DNA from: Bog-473 sp963807775
GTDB lineage: Bacteria; Actinomycetota; Acidimicrobiia; Acidimicrobiales; RAAP-2
Direction of reading: 5' to 3'
DNA length: 64,000 bases
Assembly (NCBI GenBank): GCA_963807775.1
Contig: CAWECY010000002.1
Location: 235,401 to 299,400, forward strand
Notes under the pieces: generated by a model
What the model was told of the DNA's origin: nothing
What the model saw: only the letters and a program-made list of their open reading frames with translations
Database searches by the model: none
In this document: positions 25,653 through 34,835 of the stretch, piece after piece
Position numbering within the stretch: position 1 is the stretch's first letter
Layout: each line of letters opens with the position of its first letter
Translations under genes and position numbers: made by a program

Positions 25653-27686
25653 ATGCTCCAATTCATAATCGCCGGGCTGGTGCTGGGGGGTATCTACGCC
25701 ATCGCCTCGGCCGGGCTGGTCATCACCTACACGTCCTCGGGCATCCTCAACTTCGCCTTCGGCGCCATCGCCTACTTCATCGCGCGCTTCTACTACTACC
25801 TGCACACCCAGGAGAACTGGTCGATCATCCTCTCGGCGGTCGTGTCGATCCTGATCGCGTCGCCCGCCCTCGGGGTGTTCCTGTACGCCGTCCTCTTCCG
25901 CCATCTGCGACTCTCCTCGCCCCTGATCAAGGTGGTGGCGACGATCGGATTGCTGGTCGCCATTCCCTCCGTCGCCGTGCTGATCTTCGGCAACGCCGCC
26001 ATCGATCAGGCGCCCGGGTTGGCGCCGGAGCCCGTGCACGTCTACCAGTTCCTCGGCGTCCCCGTGACGCTCGATCAGATCATCGTGTACGCGTGTGTGG
26101 TGGCGACGGTGGTCGTGGGCGCCTTCGTCCTGCGCTACACCGAGGTCGGCCTGAAGGTCCGGGCCATGGTCGACTCGCCCGCTATGACCGACCTGTCCGG
26201 GACGAACCCCACCAAGATCTCCCTTGGCGTCTGGGCCGTCAGCACGCTCTTCGCCGGACTGTGCGGCGTGCTGGCCGCACCCATCATCGGCCTCGACCCC
26301 GACCAGTTCACACTGCTGATCGCGGCGTCGTTCGCCGCCGTCGTGGCGGCCAAGCTGCGGAGTCTGCCGATCGCCGTCGTCGTGGGCCTGCTGATGGGCG
26401 TCGCCACCTCGCTGATCCAGCGCTACCTACCGTCAGACAGCAACTGGACGACCGAGGTTATCGACGCCGTGCCCTTCATCGTGGTGGCGCTGTTCTTGAT
26501 CTATAGCCTCTTCGGCCGGGAACGGGTGGGCGCATCGGACGGCTGGGGCGGGGCGCTGGACCGCGCCATCACGCCGCAGGGCGAGAGCCGGCTCGCCGGC
26601 TCCACGTCCAGCGTGATCGAGACGGCCCGGCTCAGCTTCGCCGGCAAGTACGCCGGCCCCCTCCTGCTCATCATCATCGTGGGGGCGCTGCCGGCCATCG
26701 TCTCGGGCTACTGGGTGGGCTTGTTCGCGCAGGCCTTCGCCTACGCCGTGATCTTCTTGTCGTGGACCATCGTGACCGGCGAGGGCGGCATGCTCTGGCT
26801 GTGCCAGATCACCTTCGCCGGAGTGGGGGCGCTCACCACGGCCCAGCTGGCCAACCACTACGGGTGGCCCGTGCTGGCCGCAGTGCTCGTCGGCGGGTTG
26901 TTGGCGGCCGCCATGGGCGCCATCGTCGGATTCTTGAGCATCCGGCTCGGCGATCTGTACGTCGCCCTGGTCACGCTCACGTTCGGGCTTCTCATGGAGA
27001 ACCTCGTCTTCACCCTGCCTAGCTTCGTGAACCAGGGCCTCGGGCTCTCGCTCAACCGGCCCAGCTGGGCCACCTCTGATCTGTCGTTCACGTACCTGTG
27101 TCTGGCCGTCTTCATCATCATCGCTCTGTTCATCGTGAACTTCCGCCGCTCCACCACCGGCCTCGCGCTCAACGCCGCCCGCTGGAGCGAGGCGGGCGCT
27201 CGGACGTCGGGCATCAGCGTGGTGCAGATGAAGGTGATCGCCGGGTCGCTGGCGGCGCTGATCGCCGGCATCGGCGGAGGGCTGCTCGCCCTGGCCCAGA
27301 CCACGTTCCAGCCCAGCGAGTTCGCCACCTTCGCCGGGGTGGTCTGGCTGGCCATCTTCGTCACCATCGGTGTCCGGTCGAACGCGGCCGCGCTCATCGC
27401 CGGCATCACGTTCGTCCTTCCGGCGGCGCTCATCCAGTACTACTTCTCGTCGTTGGAGTGGCTGCCCAACGTCCTGCCCGTCCTCTTCGGGCTCGGTGCC
27501 ATCTCCGCCGCCAAGTATCCCGACGGCACCCTGGCTGAGCAGAGCCGGCTCCTGCGACGGCTGGCCTTGCGCGTGAAGTCGGTTCGATCCGGACTCCAGG
27601 AGCAGCCGCTGGAACTCGGTCTGGACACGGCGGTCGGCGCGAGCGCGGTCGACCCGGCACCAAAGATCGCCGAATCCGTTTCGTGA
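25653..27686 (+). CDS. Branched-chain amino acid-type ABC transporter, fused LivH-LivM permease
   Basis: The 677-residue membrane protein contains two complete permease domains in one chain. The LivH-like half (about 1-290) starts LQFIIAGLVLGGIYAIASAGL and includes LGVWAVSTLFAGLCG; the LivM-like half (about 330-630) includes GEGGMLWLCQITFAGVGA, SIRLGDLYVALVTLTFG and GSLAALIAGIGGGLLAL, the EAA-type loop segment. Each half has about eight hydrophobic helices. It forms the pore of an importer for branched-chain amino acids or, often in actinobacteria, carboxylic acids and aromatic or terpenoid acids. Its TGA overlaps the GTG of the ATPase gene (GTGA at 27683-27686). Confidence 0.92.
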   Translation: MLQFIIAGLVLGGIYAIASAGLVITYTSSGILNFAFGAIAYFIARFYYYLHTQENWSIILSAVVSILIASPALGVFLYAVLFRHLRLSSPLIKVVATIGLLVAIPSVAVLIFGNAAIDQAPGLAPEPVHVYQFLGVPVTLDQIIVYACVVATVVVGAFVLRYTEVGLKVRAMVDSPAMTDLSGTNPTKISLGVWAVSTLFAGLCGVLAAPIIGLDPDQFTLLIAASFAAVVAAKLRSLPIAVVVGLLMGVATSLIQRYLPSDSNWTTEVIDAVPFIVVALFLIYSLFGRERVGASDGWGGALDRAITPQGESRLAGSTSSVIETARLSFAGKYAGPLLLIIIVGALPAIVSGYWVGLFAQAFAYAVIFLSWTIVTGEGGMLWLCQITFAGVGALTTAQLANHYGWPVLAAVLVGGLLAAAMGAIVGFLSIRLGDLYVALVTLTFGLLMENLVFTLPSFVNQGLGLSLNRPSWATSDLSFTYLCLAVFIIIALFIVNFRRSTTGLALNAARWSEAGARTSGISVVQMKVIAGSLAALIAGIGGGLLALAQTTFQPSEFATFAGVVWLAIFVTIGVRSNAAALIAGITFVLPAALIQYYFSSLEWLPNVLPVLFGLGAISAAKYPDGTLAEQSRLLRRLALRVKSVRSGLQEQPLELGLDTAVGASAVDPAPKIAESVS

Positions 27687-28607
27687 CGACCGCCCCGACG
27701 ACCGCCGACGTTCCTCCGGCCGACGAGGCGGGCGCCCGCGGGCCGGCGCTGGTGGCAACGGGCATCACCGTCCGCTTCGGCGGTCTCATGGCTCTGGCCG
27801 ACGTCTCGCTGGAGGTCGAACCAGGGAGCATCGCGGGGCTGGTCGGTCCGAACGGTGCCGGAAAGTCGACGCTCCTCGGTGTGCTCTCCGGCCTGATCCG
27901 GGCCAATGCCGGTCACGTCTGGCTGTGCGGCGCAGACGTGACCGACGCCTCACCGCGGGCCCGGGCGAGGCGGGGACTGGCCCGCACGTTTCAACAACCC
28001 GAGCTCTTCGTGGGCCTTACGGTCAGCGAACATCTCCTCCTGGCTCACCGCGCCCGCGTCAGCGCGCCAGCGCCTCTGGCGTGACATGTTCGACCCACGC
28101 TCGCTGCTTCCGCCCTCGAAGGAAGAAAAGGAACAGATCGAACGCATCCTCCAGATGCTGCGCTTGACGCGTGTGGCCAAGGCACCGGTGGCCGCGCTGC
28201 CGCTCGGCATTCTCCGCCTGGTCGAGGTCGGGCGGGCACTGGCCAGCCAGCCCCAGGTGCTCCTGCTGGACGAGCCGCTGTCCGGTCTCGACATGAAGGC
28301 GTCGGAGAACCTCCTCGAGGTCTTCCGCCAGATCGTTGACGCGTCCGACCCCCCGTTGTCCATAGTGCTCGTCGAGCACGACGTCGCGGCCGTCCTCTCG
28401 TTGTCGGACATCGTCTTCGTGCTCGATTTCGGGGAGCGCATCGCCGTCGGCACCCCCGAGGAGATCCGCAACGACCCGGCCGTGCGAGCGGCCTATCTCG
28501 GCGACAGTGAGCCAGTCAAGCGGTCGACGGTGGTCGGCGGGGCGCCATCTCCAACTCTTGTCGAGGTCGAGGTCGAGGTCGAGACGCTTCGGGCGCAAGA
28601 GCCATGA
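27683..28607 (+). CDS. Liv-type ABC transporter ATP-binding protein (LivG-like), one frame break
   Basis: Walker A GPNGAGKST is about residues 55-63, followed by FGGLMALADVSLEV earlier and ARTFQQPELFVGLTV (LivG-type Q-loop). The frame ends prematurely at 28084; the rest continues one frame over (RQRLWRDMFDPRSLLPPS, LPLGILRLVEVGRALAS in place of the LSGGQ signature, Walker B VLLLDEPLSGLD, H-loop VEHD). Removing one C in a GCGCCAG context at about 28060 restores a single approximately 307-residue protein. Note the signature reads LPLGILR rather than LSYGQQR. GTG start overlaps the permease stop, and the stop overlaps the LivF start (ATGA). Confidence 0.82.
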
Positions 28608-29353
28608 GCGAGGAGCCCATCCTCGAGGTTCGAGACCTCGACGTCTGTTACGGGTCCTCACAGGCGCTCTTCGGGGTGACGCTCTCCGTCCCGAAGGGTG
28701 GTGTGCTGGCCGTCCTGGGAACTAACGGGGCAGGCAAGAGCACGCTGGCGCGGGCGGTGTCAGGGCTCGTGCGCCCCACCAGTGGGCGGGTGTTCTTCGA
28801 CGGGCAGGACGTCACCGGCCGGCCGCCCCACCGCATCCGGAAGCTCGGGCTCACCTACATCCCGGAGGGGCGCGGCATCTTTCCCGGCCTCTCCGTCATC
28901 GACAACCTGCGCATGGCCGTGGCCCAGGAGCGCCGCTCGGACCGGCCCCAGGCCATTGAGCGGGCGATCGAGCATTTCCCGGTGTTGGGTAACCGTCGCT
29001 CGCAGCGGGCAGGCAGCCTGTCCGGCGGGGAGCAGCAGATGCTGGCGCTGGCACGCGCGCTCGCCGTGTCGCCCAAGGTGATCATCGCCGACGAGATGTC
29101 CCTCGGCCTGGCTCCGCTCGTGACCGAGTCGGTCTTCGAGGGCCTCGAGAAGGCCTGCCAATCGGGGATCACCCTGGTCCTGACCGAGCAGTTCGTCCAC
29201 CGGGCCCTCGCCATGGCGACGGGGTGTGTGATCTTGACCAGGGGGCAAGTGGGCTGGTCGGGGCCAGCCTCCGAGGCCGGTCAAGAGGTGATCGACCGCT
29301 ACCTGGGGGAGGCGGAGACGACCCCGGCTGGCGTTACGGATGGGTTACAATAA
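28604..29353 (+). CDS. Liv-type ABC transporter ATP-binding protein (LivF-like)
   Basis: The 249-residue ATPase has Walker A GTNGAGKST (about 36-44), the LivF-type YIPEGRGIFPGLSV Q-loop region, signature LSGGEQQMLALARAL, Walker B VIIADEMSLGLAP and the H-loop replaced by TEQF (Gln for His, common in LivF). It energises the fused permease as partner of the LivG-like protein. Starts within the LivG stop codon. The operon continues to the binding protein after 105 bp. Confidence 0.93.
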   Translation: MSEEPILEVRDLDVCYGSSQALFGVTLSVPKGGVLAVLGTNGAGKSTLARAVSGLVRPTSGRVFFDGQDVTGRPPHRIRKLGLTYIPEGRGIFPGLSVIDNLRMAVAQERRSDRPQAIERAIEHFPVLGNRRSQRAGSLSGGEQQMLALARALAVSPKVIIADEMSLGLAPLVTESVFEGLEKACQSGITLVLTEQFVHRALAMATGCVILTRGQVGWSGPASEAGQEVIDRYLGEAETTPAGVTDGLQ

Positions 29354-29371
29354 CGTCATTCGCCTATGACG
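29354..29371. promoter_or_regulatory. Inverted repeat upstream of the substrate-binding protein gene
   Basis: CGTCAT-TCGCCT-ATGACG, 6-bp perfect arms with a 6-bp spacer, immediately after the LivF stop codon. It may be an operator or attenuating stem giving separate control of the binding protein, which is usually made in excess. Confidence 0.35.
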
Positions 29372-29458
29372 AAATGAGGGTTCTCAATATCCTCATGGGC
29401 AGTTGGCAGGTAACCGATTAAGGGATCCCGATCGGGGTCCGGGGAGGGTATCCGTCCA

Positions 29459-30796
29459 GTGCAACCACTCATGACCCCGTCGGGAGCGAGCGCCCCACGC
29501 GACTCCCGCTCATTGTCGACAGGCGCGCGTAGCCGCCGCCGGTTCCGGAGCTTGGCCGCCGTAGCCGCCGCCGCCGTGGCCGGGCTGCCGCTCGCCTTGG
29601 TCGCTACAACGTCGGCCCCGGCATCCGCGTCGACCTCCGCGTCCGCGTCGGCGTCGCCGATCACCATCGCCTACATCACGGACCTCACCGGCGAGGGTGC
29701 GTCGGAGAACGCGAGCTCGCCGTCCGGGTTCGAGGCGCGCATCGACCTGCAGAATGCCGAAGGCGGGGTGAATGGGCACAAGATCGTTCCGCTGGTGATC
29801 GACGACCAGACCAGCCCGTCGGAGATCGCCACCGCGGTCCAGGACGCCGACTCCAAGGCGTTCGGCATCGTCTCGCAGAGCCCCCTGATGTTCCTGGCGG
29901 CCAAGTACCCGCAGGAGGCGGGGGTGCCGGTCACGGGGACCTACGACGACGGCCCCGAGTGGGGTACGCAGCCGTATACCAACATGTTCGCTTCGGACGA
30001 GGGCAGCGTCGACCCCAAGTACCCGGTCAACACCGAGATCGGTGACTTCCTCAAGGCGCACGGCGGTACCGTGCTCGGCACGTACGGCTACAGCATCTCA
30101 CCCTCGTCCAGCCGGGCCGCCATCGCCACGGCGGACTCCTTCGAGCACGTCGGGGGCAAGGTCGGCGTCCTCGATACCACGGTCGGCTTCGGGAGCGTGG
30201 ACTTCACCGCAGCCGCGTTGTCGGCCAAGCAGGCGGGCATCAACGCCATGGTGCCGGCCATGGACGCTAACTCGAACTATGCCCTGGCCACGGCGCTGGC
30301 GCAGGACGGCGTCAAGCTCAAGGCGACGCTCTACGCCACCGGCTACGAGCCCGGGGTGATCAAATCGCCGGTGTGGGCCGACCTGCAGGGCGCCTACTTC
30401 CTCTCGCCGTTCCGTCCGTGGGCGTTGCCCAACGCGGGCACCGAGCAGATGCAGGCCGCCATGGAGAAGTACGCGGGCTTCACGAAGAGCCAGTTCCCGA
30501 ACTTCGGTCAGTACGAGGCCTGGGCCGGGGCCGACCTCATGATCAAGGGCCTGGAGCTGGCCGGGAAGAACCCGACCCGGGCTGCAGTGATCTCTGACCT
30601 GCGCGACCTCAAGTCCTACAACGTCAACGGCCTCCTGCCGCAGTCGATCAACTACTCGACGATCTTCGGCCACGACCCAGCCAAGACGTGCGCCTGGGTC
30701 ATGCAGGCGGAGAAGACCGGGTTCAAGGTGGCATCGGGCACACAGCCGGTCTGCGGCACCGACATCCCCGGGACGTCGACGGCGAACGCTTCGTAG
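29459..30796 (+). CDS. ABC transporter substrate-binding protein (Liv-type, Peripla_BP_6)
   Basis: The 445-residue secreted protein has a basic N-terminus (RSRRRFR), a hydrophobic Ala/Val stretch and an ASASTSASASAS linker, giving a cleavable signal peptide of about 60 residues if the GTG at 29459 is used; ATG 29471 is an alternative. The mature part starts ITIAYITDLTGEGAS, the type I periplasmic fold, with NAEGGVNGHKI typical of LivK-like receptors. No lipobox Cys is evident. It delivers ligand to the fused permease; the ligand is not predictable. A GGGGAGG lies about 12 nt before the GTG. A perfect 13-bp stem terminator follows. Confidence 0.9.
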   Translation: MQPLMTPSGASAPRDSRSLSTGARSRRRFRSLAAVAAAAVAGLPLALVATTSAPASASTSASASASPITIAYITDLTGEGASENASSPSGFEARIDLQNAEGGVNGHKIVPLVIDDQTSPSEIATAVQDADSKAFGIVSQSPLMFLAAKYPQEAGVPVTGTYDDGPEWGTQPYTNMFASDEGSVDPKYPVNTEIGDFLKAHGGTVLGTYGYSISPSSSRAAIATADSFEHVGGKVGVLDTTVGFGSVDFTAAALSAKQAGINAMVPAMDANSNYALATALAQDGVKLKATLYATGYEPGVIKSPVWADLQGAYFLSPFRPWALPNAGTEQMQAAMEKYAGFTKSQFPNFGQYEAWAGADLMIKGLELAGKNPTRAAVISDLRDLKSYNVNGLLPQSINYSTIFGHDPAKTCAWVMQAEKTGFKVASGTQPVCGTDIPGTSTANAS

Positions 30797-30835
30797 CGAG
30801 ACGCTCGGCAGCAGAACAGCTCACAAAGAAACACG

Positions 30836-30868
30836 CACTCCGCCGGCGGCAACCACGCCGGCGGAGTG
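30836..30868 (+). terminator. Strong stem-loop terminator after the binding-protein gene
   Basis: Thirteen-base perfect arms: CACTCCGCCGGCG (30836-30848) and CGCCGGCGGAGTG (30856-30868), loop of 7 nt, 40 nt after the stop at 30796. An A-rich stretch precedes it and no T-run follows on the plus strand, as often seen in GC-rich actinobacteria. Confidence 0.75.
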
Positions 30869-30974
30869 TCGCGTCCGGCTTCGGGCTCCGTACGCCGAGT
30901 GAGCTGCTTGGAGACCCTGGACGGAATGGTCTCTCCAGCGGTATACGAAGCGCGGCAGATTTTTCAATTGTTCT

Positions 30975-31007
30975 GCATAGGCAGCGCCCCGAATGGGTTT
31001 TGACCCC
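30975..31007 (-). repeat. 33-bp intergenic element, copy B
   Basis: Read on the minus strand it starts GGGGTCAAAACCC and ends GCTGCCTATGC, matching copy A at 23037-23069 in length, core palindrome and 3' end. Both copies lie in non-coding DNA flanking the block that carries the amidohydrolase, hydratase and Liv genes, in opposite orientations. Confidence 0.5.
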
Positions 31008-31044
31008 AAAAGGGCGGGCCATATACGGCAGCGAGAGACATGGC

Positions 31045-31115
31045 CATCCCGCCGAGTCCGCGAATAAGGCAAACGAAAGTCATCCCGCCGGCTCGCGAAT
31101 ACGACCACGAAAGCC
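31045..31115. repeat. Imperfect tandem duplication, two units of about 36 bp
   Basis: Unit 1 (31045-31080) and unit 2 (31081-31115) both begin CATCCCGCCG, share TCCGCGAATA/CTCGCGAATA and end ACGAAAG. Too short for a gene; purpose unknown. Confidence 0.5.
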
Positions 31116-31159
31116 ACACTCGAGCCCGGGATTGGCTCAACCTCTTGGCTCTAGGGCAG

Positions 31160-31992
31160 TTAACGCAACCGCCATTCGATGCGTTCGCCCTGAAAGGTGG
31201 CCTGCCCGCTCTCGATGTTCTCGTACTGCGTCCCGAGCGACACGAAGTTCGACACCTGCGCCATGGCATCGCGCCGGGACAGCTCGTGGGTCAGCCACAC
31301 CGCCCGCACCGTGCCCTGAATGGCGTACACCGGAGCCGACGCGATGGCCCGGGCTACCCACATGGCCCGCTCCATCAGCTCCTCGGCGGCACGATCTCCG
31401 AGACGAGGCCGAGCTGGTGTGCCCGGGCCGCGGACATGCGCTCGTGGGCGCCGAGCAGCACCAGGCGCATGGTCTCGCCAAGCGGGAGCTTCTGGAGTAG
31501 GTGCATCGACTCGAACCCGGCCACCATGCCGTAGGTCACATGGGGGTCGAAGAAGGTCGCGTTCTCGGCGGCGATGATGATGTCGGCCTCGCCCAGCATG
31601 TAGAGCGCCCCGCCGCAGGCCATGCCGTTGACGGCGGCGATCACCGGCTTCCACATGTCGTTCTCCTTGGGATTGATGTAGACGCCTGGGTCGTTGTACA
31701 TGAACGGGGTCGAGGCCGGCCCGGCCCGGTTGGGGTCGCGGCCGGTGGCTTCGCCGAGGTATCCCTCCTCAATGGACTCCTGCCGGTCGATGCCGCTGCA
31801 GAAGGCCTTCTCGCCCGCCCCGGTCAGGATGACGACCCGGACGTCGTCGTGCCAGCGCAGCCCGGTCCAGAGCTCCTGCAGCTCGTACTGCATCTCCAGG
31901 TTGAACGAGTTGTGGACCTCCGGCCGGTTGAGCGTGACGACGGCGACCCCGTCGTCCTCCTCGTAGAGAAGGGTCTCGAAAGAAGTCTTCAA
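31160..31992 (-). CDS. Enoyl-CoA hydratase/isomerase family protein, one frame break
   Basis: Crotonase-fold protein of about 277 residues. VVTLNRPEVHNSFNL, the CoA loop AFCSGIDRQES, NGMACGGALYMLGEAD and FFDPHVTYGMVAGFES are in the first frame; after about 31390 the C-terminus continues in another frame (AAEELMERAMWVARAIAS, then VWLTHELSRRDAMAQ). One missing base in a CCGCCGAGG context explains it. The frame has no ATG near the family start; TTG 31992, 8 nt after AAAGGGGG, gives LKTSFETLLYEEDDG and fits best, with ATG 32016 as alternative. The usual Glu pair of hydratases is not evident. Confidence 0.78.
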
Positions 31993-32077
31993 CTCACTGC
32001 CCCCTTTGCGCCGCATGCGCAGAACCGGATCCGCCGCGGCACACCTTAGCGGTGGCCGAATTCCCGTCCCCCGTGGG

Positions 32078-32764
32078 TCAGGAGGCGGCGGCAGGCAGGT
32101 CATGCTGCAGGTCGACGCGGGTCTCGTCGAAGCTCAAGAAGCGTCCTAGCTGGATCGACTCGGGCAGCGGATCCTCGTAGCTCCAGGCGATGTCCTTCAG
32201 CACGGCGTCGCCGATGCGCGCCGTCCAGTAGCTGGCCGTGCCCTTGTAGGGGCAGTAGGTGTGCGTCTCGGTCAGTTCGAGCAGGTCCATGCGCACGAGC
32301 CGGGGGTCGACGTAGAGGCGCGGATCGAGCGCCGTCTCGTAGACGGCCAGGGTCTCGGTCGTGTCGACGAGCACCGCCCCGGCCGCCTCGACCCGGAGCC
32401 GGCGGCCGGAGCGCAGGCAGTCGACCCGGTGGTACGGGTTCCGGGGATGTCCGAACACCTGTTCGTCCTCCTCGAACCAGGCGTCGGCGGCGTCCCAGTC
32501 GACCGACACGTAGCCAGGCGTGTCCGCCTCCGCCTCCCTTGGCACGCCGCCGGTCACGTCGCCCTCGGGGAAGGCATAGGCCGGCGGCCGCCCGGCCCGG
32601 TGCACCAGCAGGACGCGCTCGCTGTCGACGACGGTCTGCCCGTCCTTGACGCCCCGCACCCGCCGCCGGAACGGCTCGATGTACGCCACGCCCTCGGGCA
32701 CCGGCGCCGTGAAACGACCGGCGGGGCGTCTACTCAGCGGGCCGCGGCCCGTCGAGAGGCTCAT
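32078..32764 (-). CDS. DUF427 family protein (two DUF427 modules)
   Basis: The 228-residue protein carries the DUF427 core twice: VKDGQTVVDSERVLLVHRAG with YAFPEGDV in the first half, and VEAAGAVLVDTTETLAVYE followed by THTYCPYKGTASYWTARIG in the second. DUF427 is a small beta-rich fold of unknown chemistry; THTxCPxKGxAxYW is its signature. The start ATG overlaps the stop of the preceding DUF427-TesB gene (ATGA at 32761-32764), so the two are translated together. No catalytic role can be assigned. Confidence 0.85.
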   Translation of the reverse strand: MSLSTGRGPLSRRPAGRFTAPVPEGVAYIEPFRRRVRGVKDGQTVVDSERVLLVHRAGRPPAYAFPEGDVTGGVPREAEADTPGYVSVDWDAADAWFEEDEQVFGHPRNPYHRVDCLRSGRRLRVEAAGAVLVDTTETLAVYETALDPRLYVDPRLVRMDLLELTETHTYCPYKGTASYWTARIGDAVLKDIAWSYEDPLPESIQLGRFLSFDETRVDLQHDLPAAAS

Positions 32765-33925
32765 AGCGCCGTGCGGTCGTCGCGCCCGCCGGTGCTGGCG
32801 GTGAAGGGCCGGACCATGGCGTCGACAGTGAAGGACGCGAGCAGGTCGCCTCCCGCCGCGTGCACCCGGCACTCGGCGTGGGTCATGCCGTCCCCGGCGA
32901 ACGTCGAGAGGTGGTGGTAGAGCATCCACTCGTCGGCCCGCACGGGCCCGGTGCAACGACAGGTTGATGGCGTTGATCCCCGTGGACAGGGTGCGGTGCG
33001 CCTGGTCCTGGCCGACCCCCGCGTGGGGGCGCAGGGCGGCGGCGATCGGCATGTGGCCCGATGAACTGCGCCAGCAGGCCCGCATGGAGCACGGGGTCGT
33101 CGGGCACGTCGCGGAAACGGACCCAGCAGTCGAGCACCGGCGGCCCGACCGGCGCGTCGGGGTCGTTCGTGTAGGCGCCGTCGACCACCCGCAGGTCGCG
33201 GCCGGTCACGCCCATATCGTTGGGCGGGCACTCGTAGGGGCCGGGCACGTCCGGCGCGTCCGCCGCGTGGCGCACGACCGCCGGCGCGGTCGTGTCCAGG
33301 AGCAGCGTGCCGGCGGCGCAGCACCGGCCGTCTTGCAGCACCCGCACGGCCAGGCCGGTGAAGGTCCGGCCCGCGCTGAGCTCGTCGAGCTCGAAGTGCA
33401 GCGGTCTCCCGGCGTCGGCGCCGCGCAGGAAGAGCATGCCGCCCGACACGGCGCGGCGTCCCGGCGCGTGCCGCCCCGCGGCCACGATGGCCTGTCCCAG
33501 CATCTGGCTTCCCTCGACGACAGGCCGGCGTCCGTCAGTGCGGGCCGCGCCGACGTAGAGCCGGTTCCCGTCGGGCTGGACGTCCATGACCCCGATCAGG
33601 TCGCGGGCGTCACCCCAGGTGGGAAACCCCTTTACCGTGATGTCGCGCCCGTCGTCGTCCCGGAGCCCGTCGAGCACCTCGACCCGCACAGCTCGTGCTC
33701 GGTGTCGAAGGCGCCGTGGCCCGCCAGCGCCGGCGGCTCCGTCACCAGCGACACGGCGCCCCGCGCCCCCTCCGCCTCGAGCGCCGACAGGTCGATGGCC
33801 GACGCCGGGAAGTAGAGAACGGACGGCGCACCCGGGGTCTCCACCAGGAGGCATGCGTCGGACTGGGCCACCATGGCCTCGCCCCACCAGGCGCGGGCCG
33901 TGTACGGGTAGGGCTCGACCTTCAT
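32761..33925 (-). pseudogene. DUF427-TesB fusion (putative acyl-CoA thioesterase), at least three frame breaks
   Basis: The N-terminal about 80 residues resemble DUF427 (RAWWGEAMVAQSDACLLVE; VLYFPASAIDLSALE). After a shift at about 33690 a TesB-type double hotdog follows: KGFPTWGDARDLIGVMDVQ, MLGQAIVAAGRHAPGRRAVSGG, then after shifts near 33065 and 32950 the second hotdog LRPHAGVGQDQAHRTLSTG and ADEWMLYHHLSTFAGDGMTHAE, ending MVRPFTASTGGRDDRTAL. The second hotdog signature is the same as in the TesB gene at 11747. A fused thioesterase next to a stand-alone double DUF427 suggests the two domains act on the same acyl-CoA (inference). Confidence 0.7.
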
Positions 33926-33957
33926 GAACCTAGGTCCCGCCGACAGCGCCGGTCACG

Positions 33958-34729
33958 TCAGCCCAGCGGATGGGGCGGCGAGGCCGAGGTCAGGCGCGGG
34001 GCGACGGTGACCGAGTGCAGGCTGAGGCTGGCCCCGTTGTGCAGGATCGAGTCGACGACGGTCACCAGGTGGTCGACGTCCATCAGCGAGTCGGTCAGGT
34101 ACTTGCGCTCCACCCATTGCGTCCCGAAGTCCACGGCGCGCTCGGGGTCCCAGTCGTTGGCGAAGTCCGTCATGGAGTCGCCCTCACCCCCGGCGCAGTC
34201 GCCGACCACCAGCCGGGTGAACCCGACCGATCGGGTGCTCGGCCCGCCAGGCCTCGACGAGCTTGTCGAGCGCCGCCTTGCTGACGGCATAGGCGCCCAG
34301 TCCGGGCCACGGCGGGGTGAGCGACGCGCTGACCGACGACAGGTAGACGGCGACGCCCTCGGACGCCGTCAGGTGGGGGATGGCCGCCGACGTCATCAGC
34401 GCGGCGCCGATGACGTTCGTGTCGAATACCCGCCGCCAGGTGTCGGCGTCCGTGTCGACCAGGCTGGCCAGTGGGCCGATGGCCGGCGTGTACACGAGGG
34501 CGTCGATGCCACCAAGGTGGGCCACCGCGGCGTCGATGGCGGCCTGGCACGACTCGGCGCTGGTGACGTCACACTCCACCGCCAATGTCCCCGGCCCCGC
34601 CTCCTTGGCCGCCGCCTCGAGGCGCTCCAACCGCCGCGCCATGAGCACGGTCTCGGCTCCCCGCTGGGTCAGCCCGATGCCGATGCAACGCCCCAGCCCA
34701 CTCGATGCACCAACGACAACCGTCCGCAC
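33958..34729 (-). CDS. Short-chain dehydrogenase/reductase (SDR), one frame break
   Basis: SDR of about 256 residues. GTG 34729 behind GGAGGATC gives VRTVVVGASSGLGRCIGIGL (NADP-type glycine motif), MARRLERLE, ECDVTS, and the active-site Ser-Tyr-Lys as LSSVSASLTPPWPGLGAYAVSKAAL. The frame changes at about 34235; an extra C in CACCCGATCGG explains it, and the other frame continues GFTRLVVGDCAGGEGDSMTDFANDWDP to a stop at 33958. It is probably an alcohol dehydrogenase or ketoreductase. It lies in a minus-strand run with the DUF427 genes. Confidence 0.8.
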
Positions 34730-34835
34730 TCCCGATCCTCCTCGTCCGTCCTGCAACGATGCTAGGCGAATGGCGGAAAGGACGTTCTCGCCGCCCGGCC
34801 TGGGCAAACGCTTCGCCGCCGCCGGCCTGGCGGCC

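Larger units (their letters stand above)
30797..31159. other. Intergenic region between the Liv operon and a convergent enoyl-CoA hydratase
   Basis: 363 bp without a credible gene. It contains the strong stem-loop at 30836, the second copy of the 33-bp element at 30975 and an imperfect tandem duplication of about 36 bp at 31045-31115. Confidence 0.6.

Noticed and set aside
28060..28090. Programmed ribosomal frameshift in the LivG gene
   Set aside because: No slippery heptamer or downstream structure is evident and the same type of one-base G/C insertion breaks many unrelated genes.
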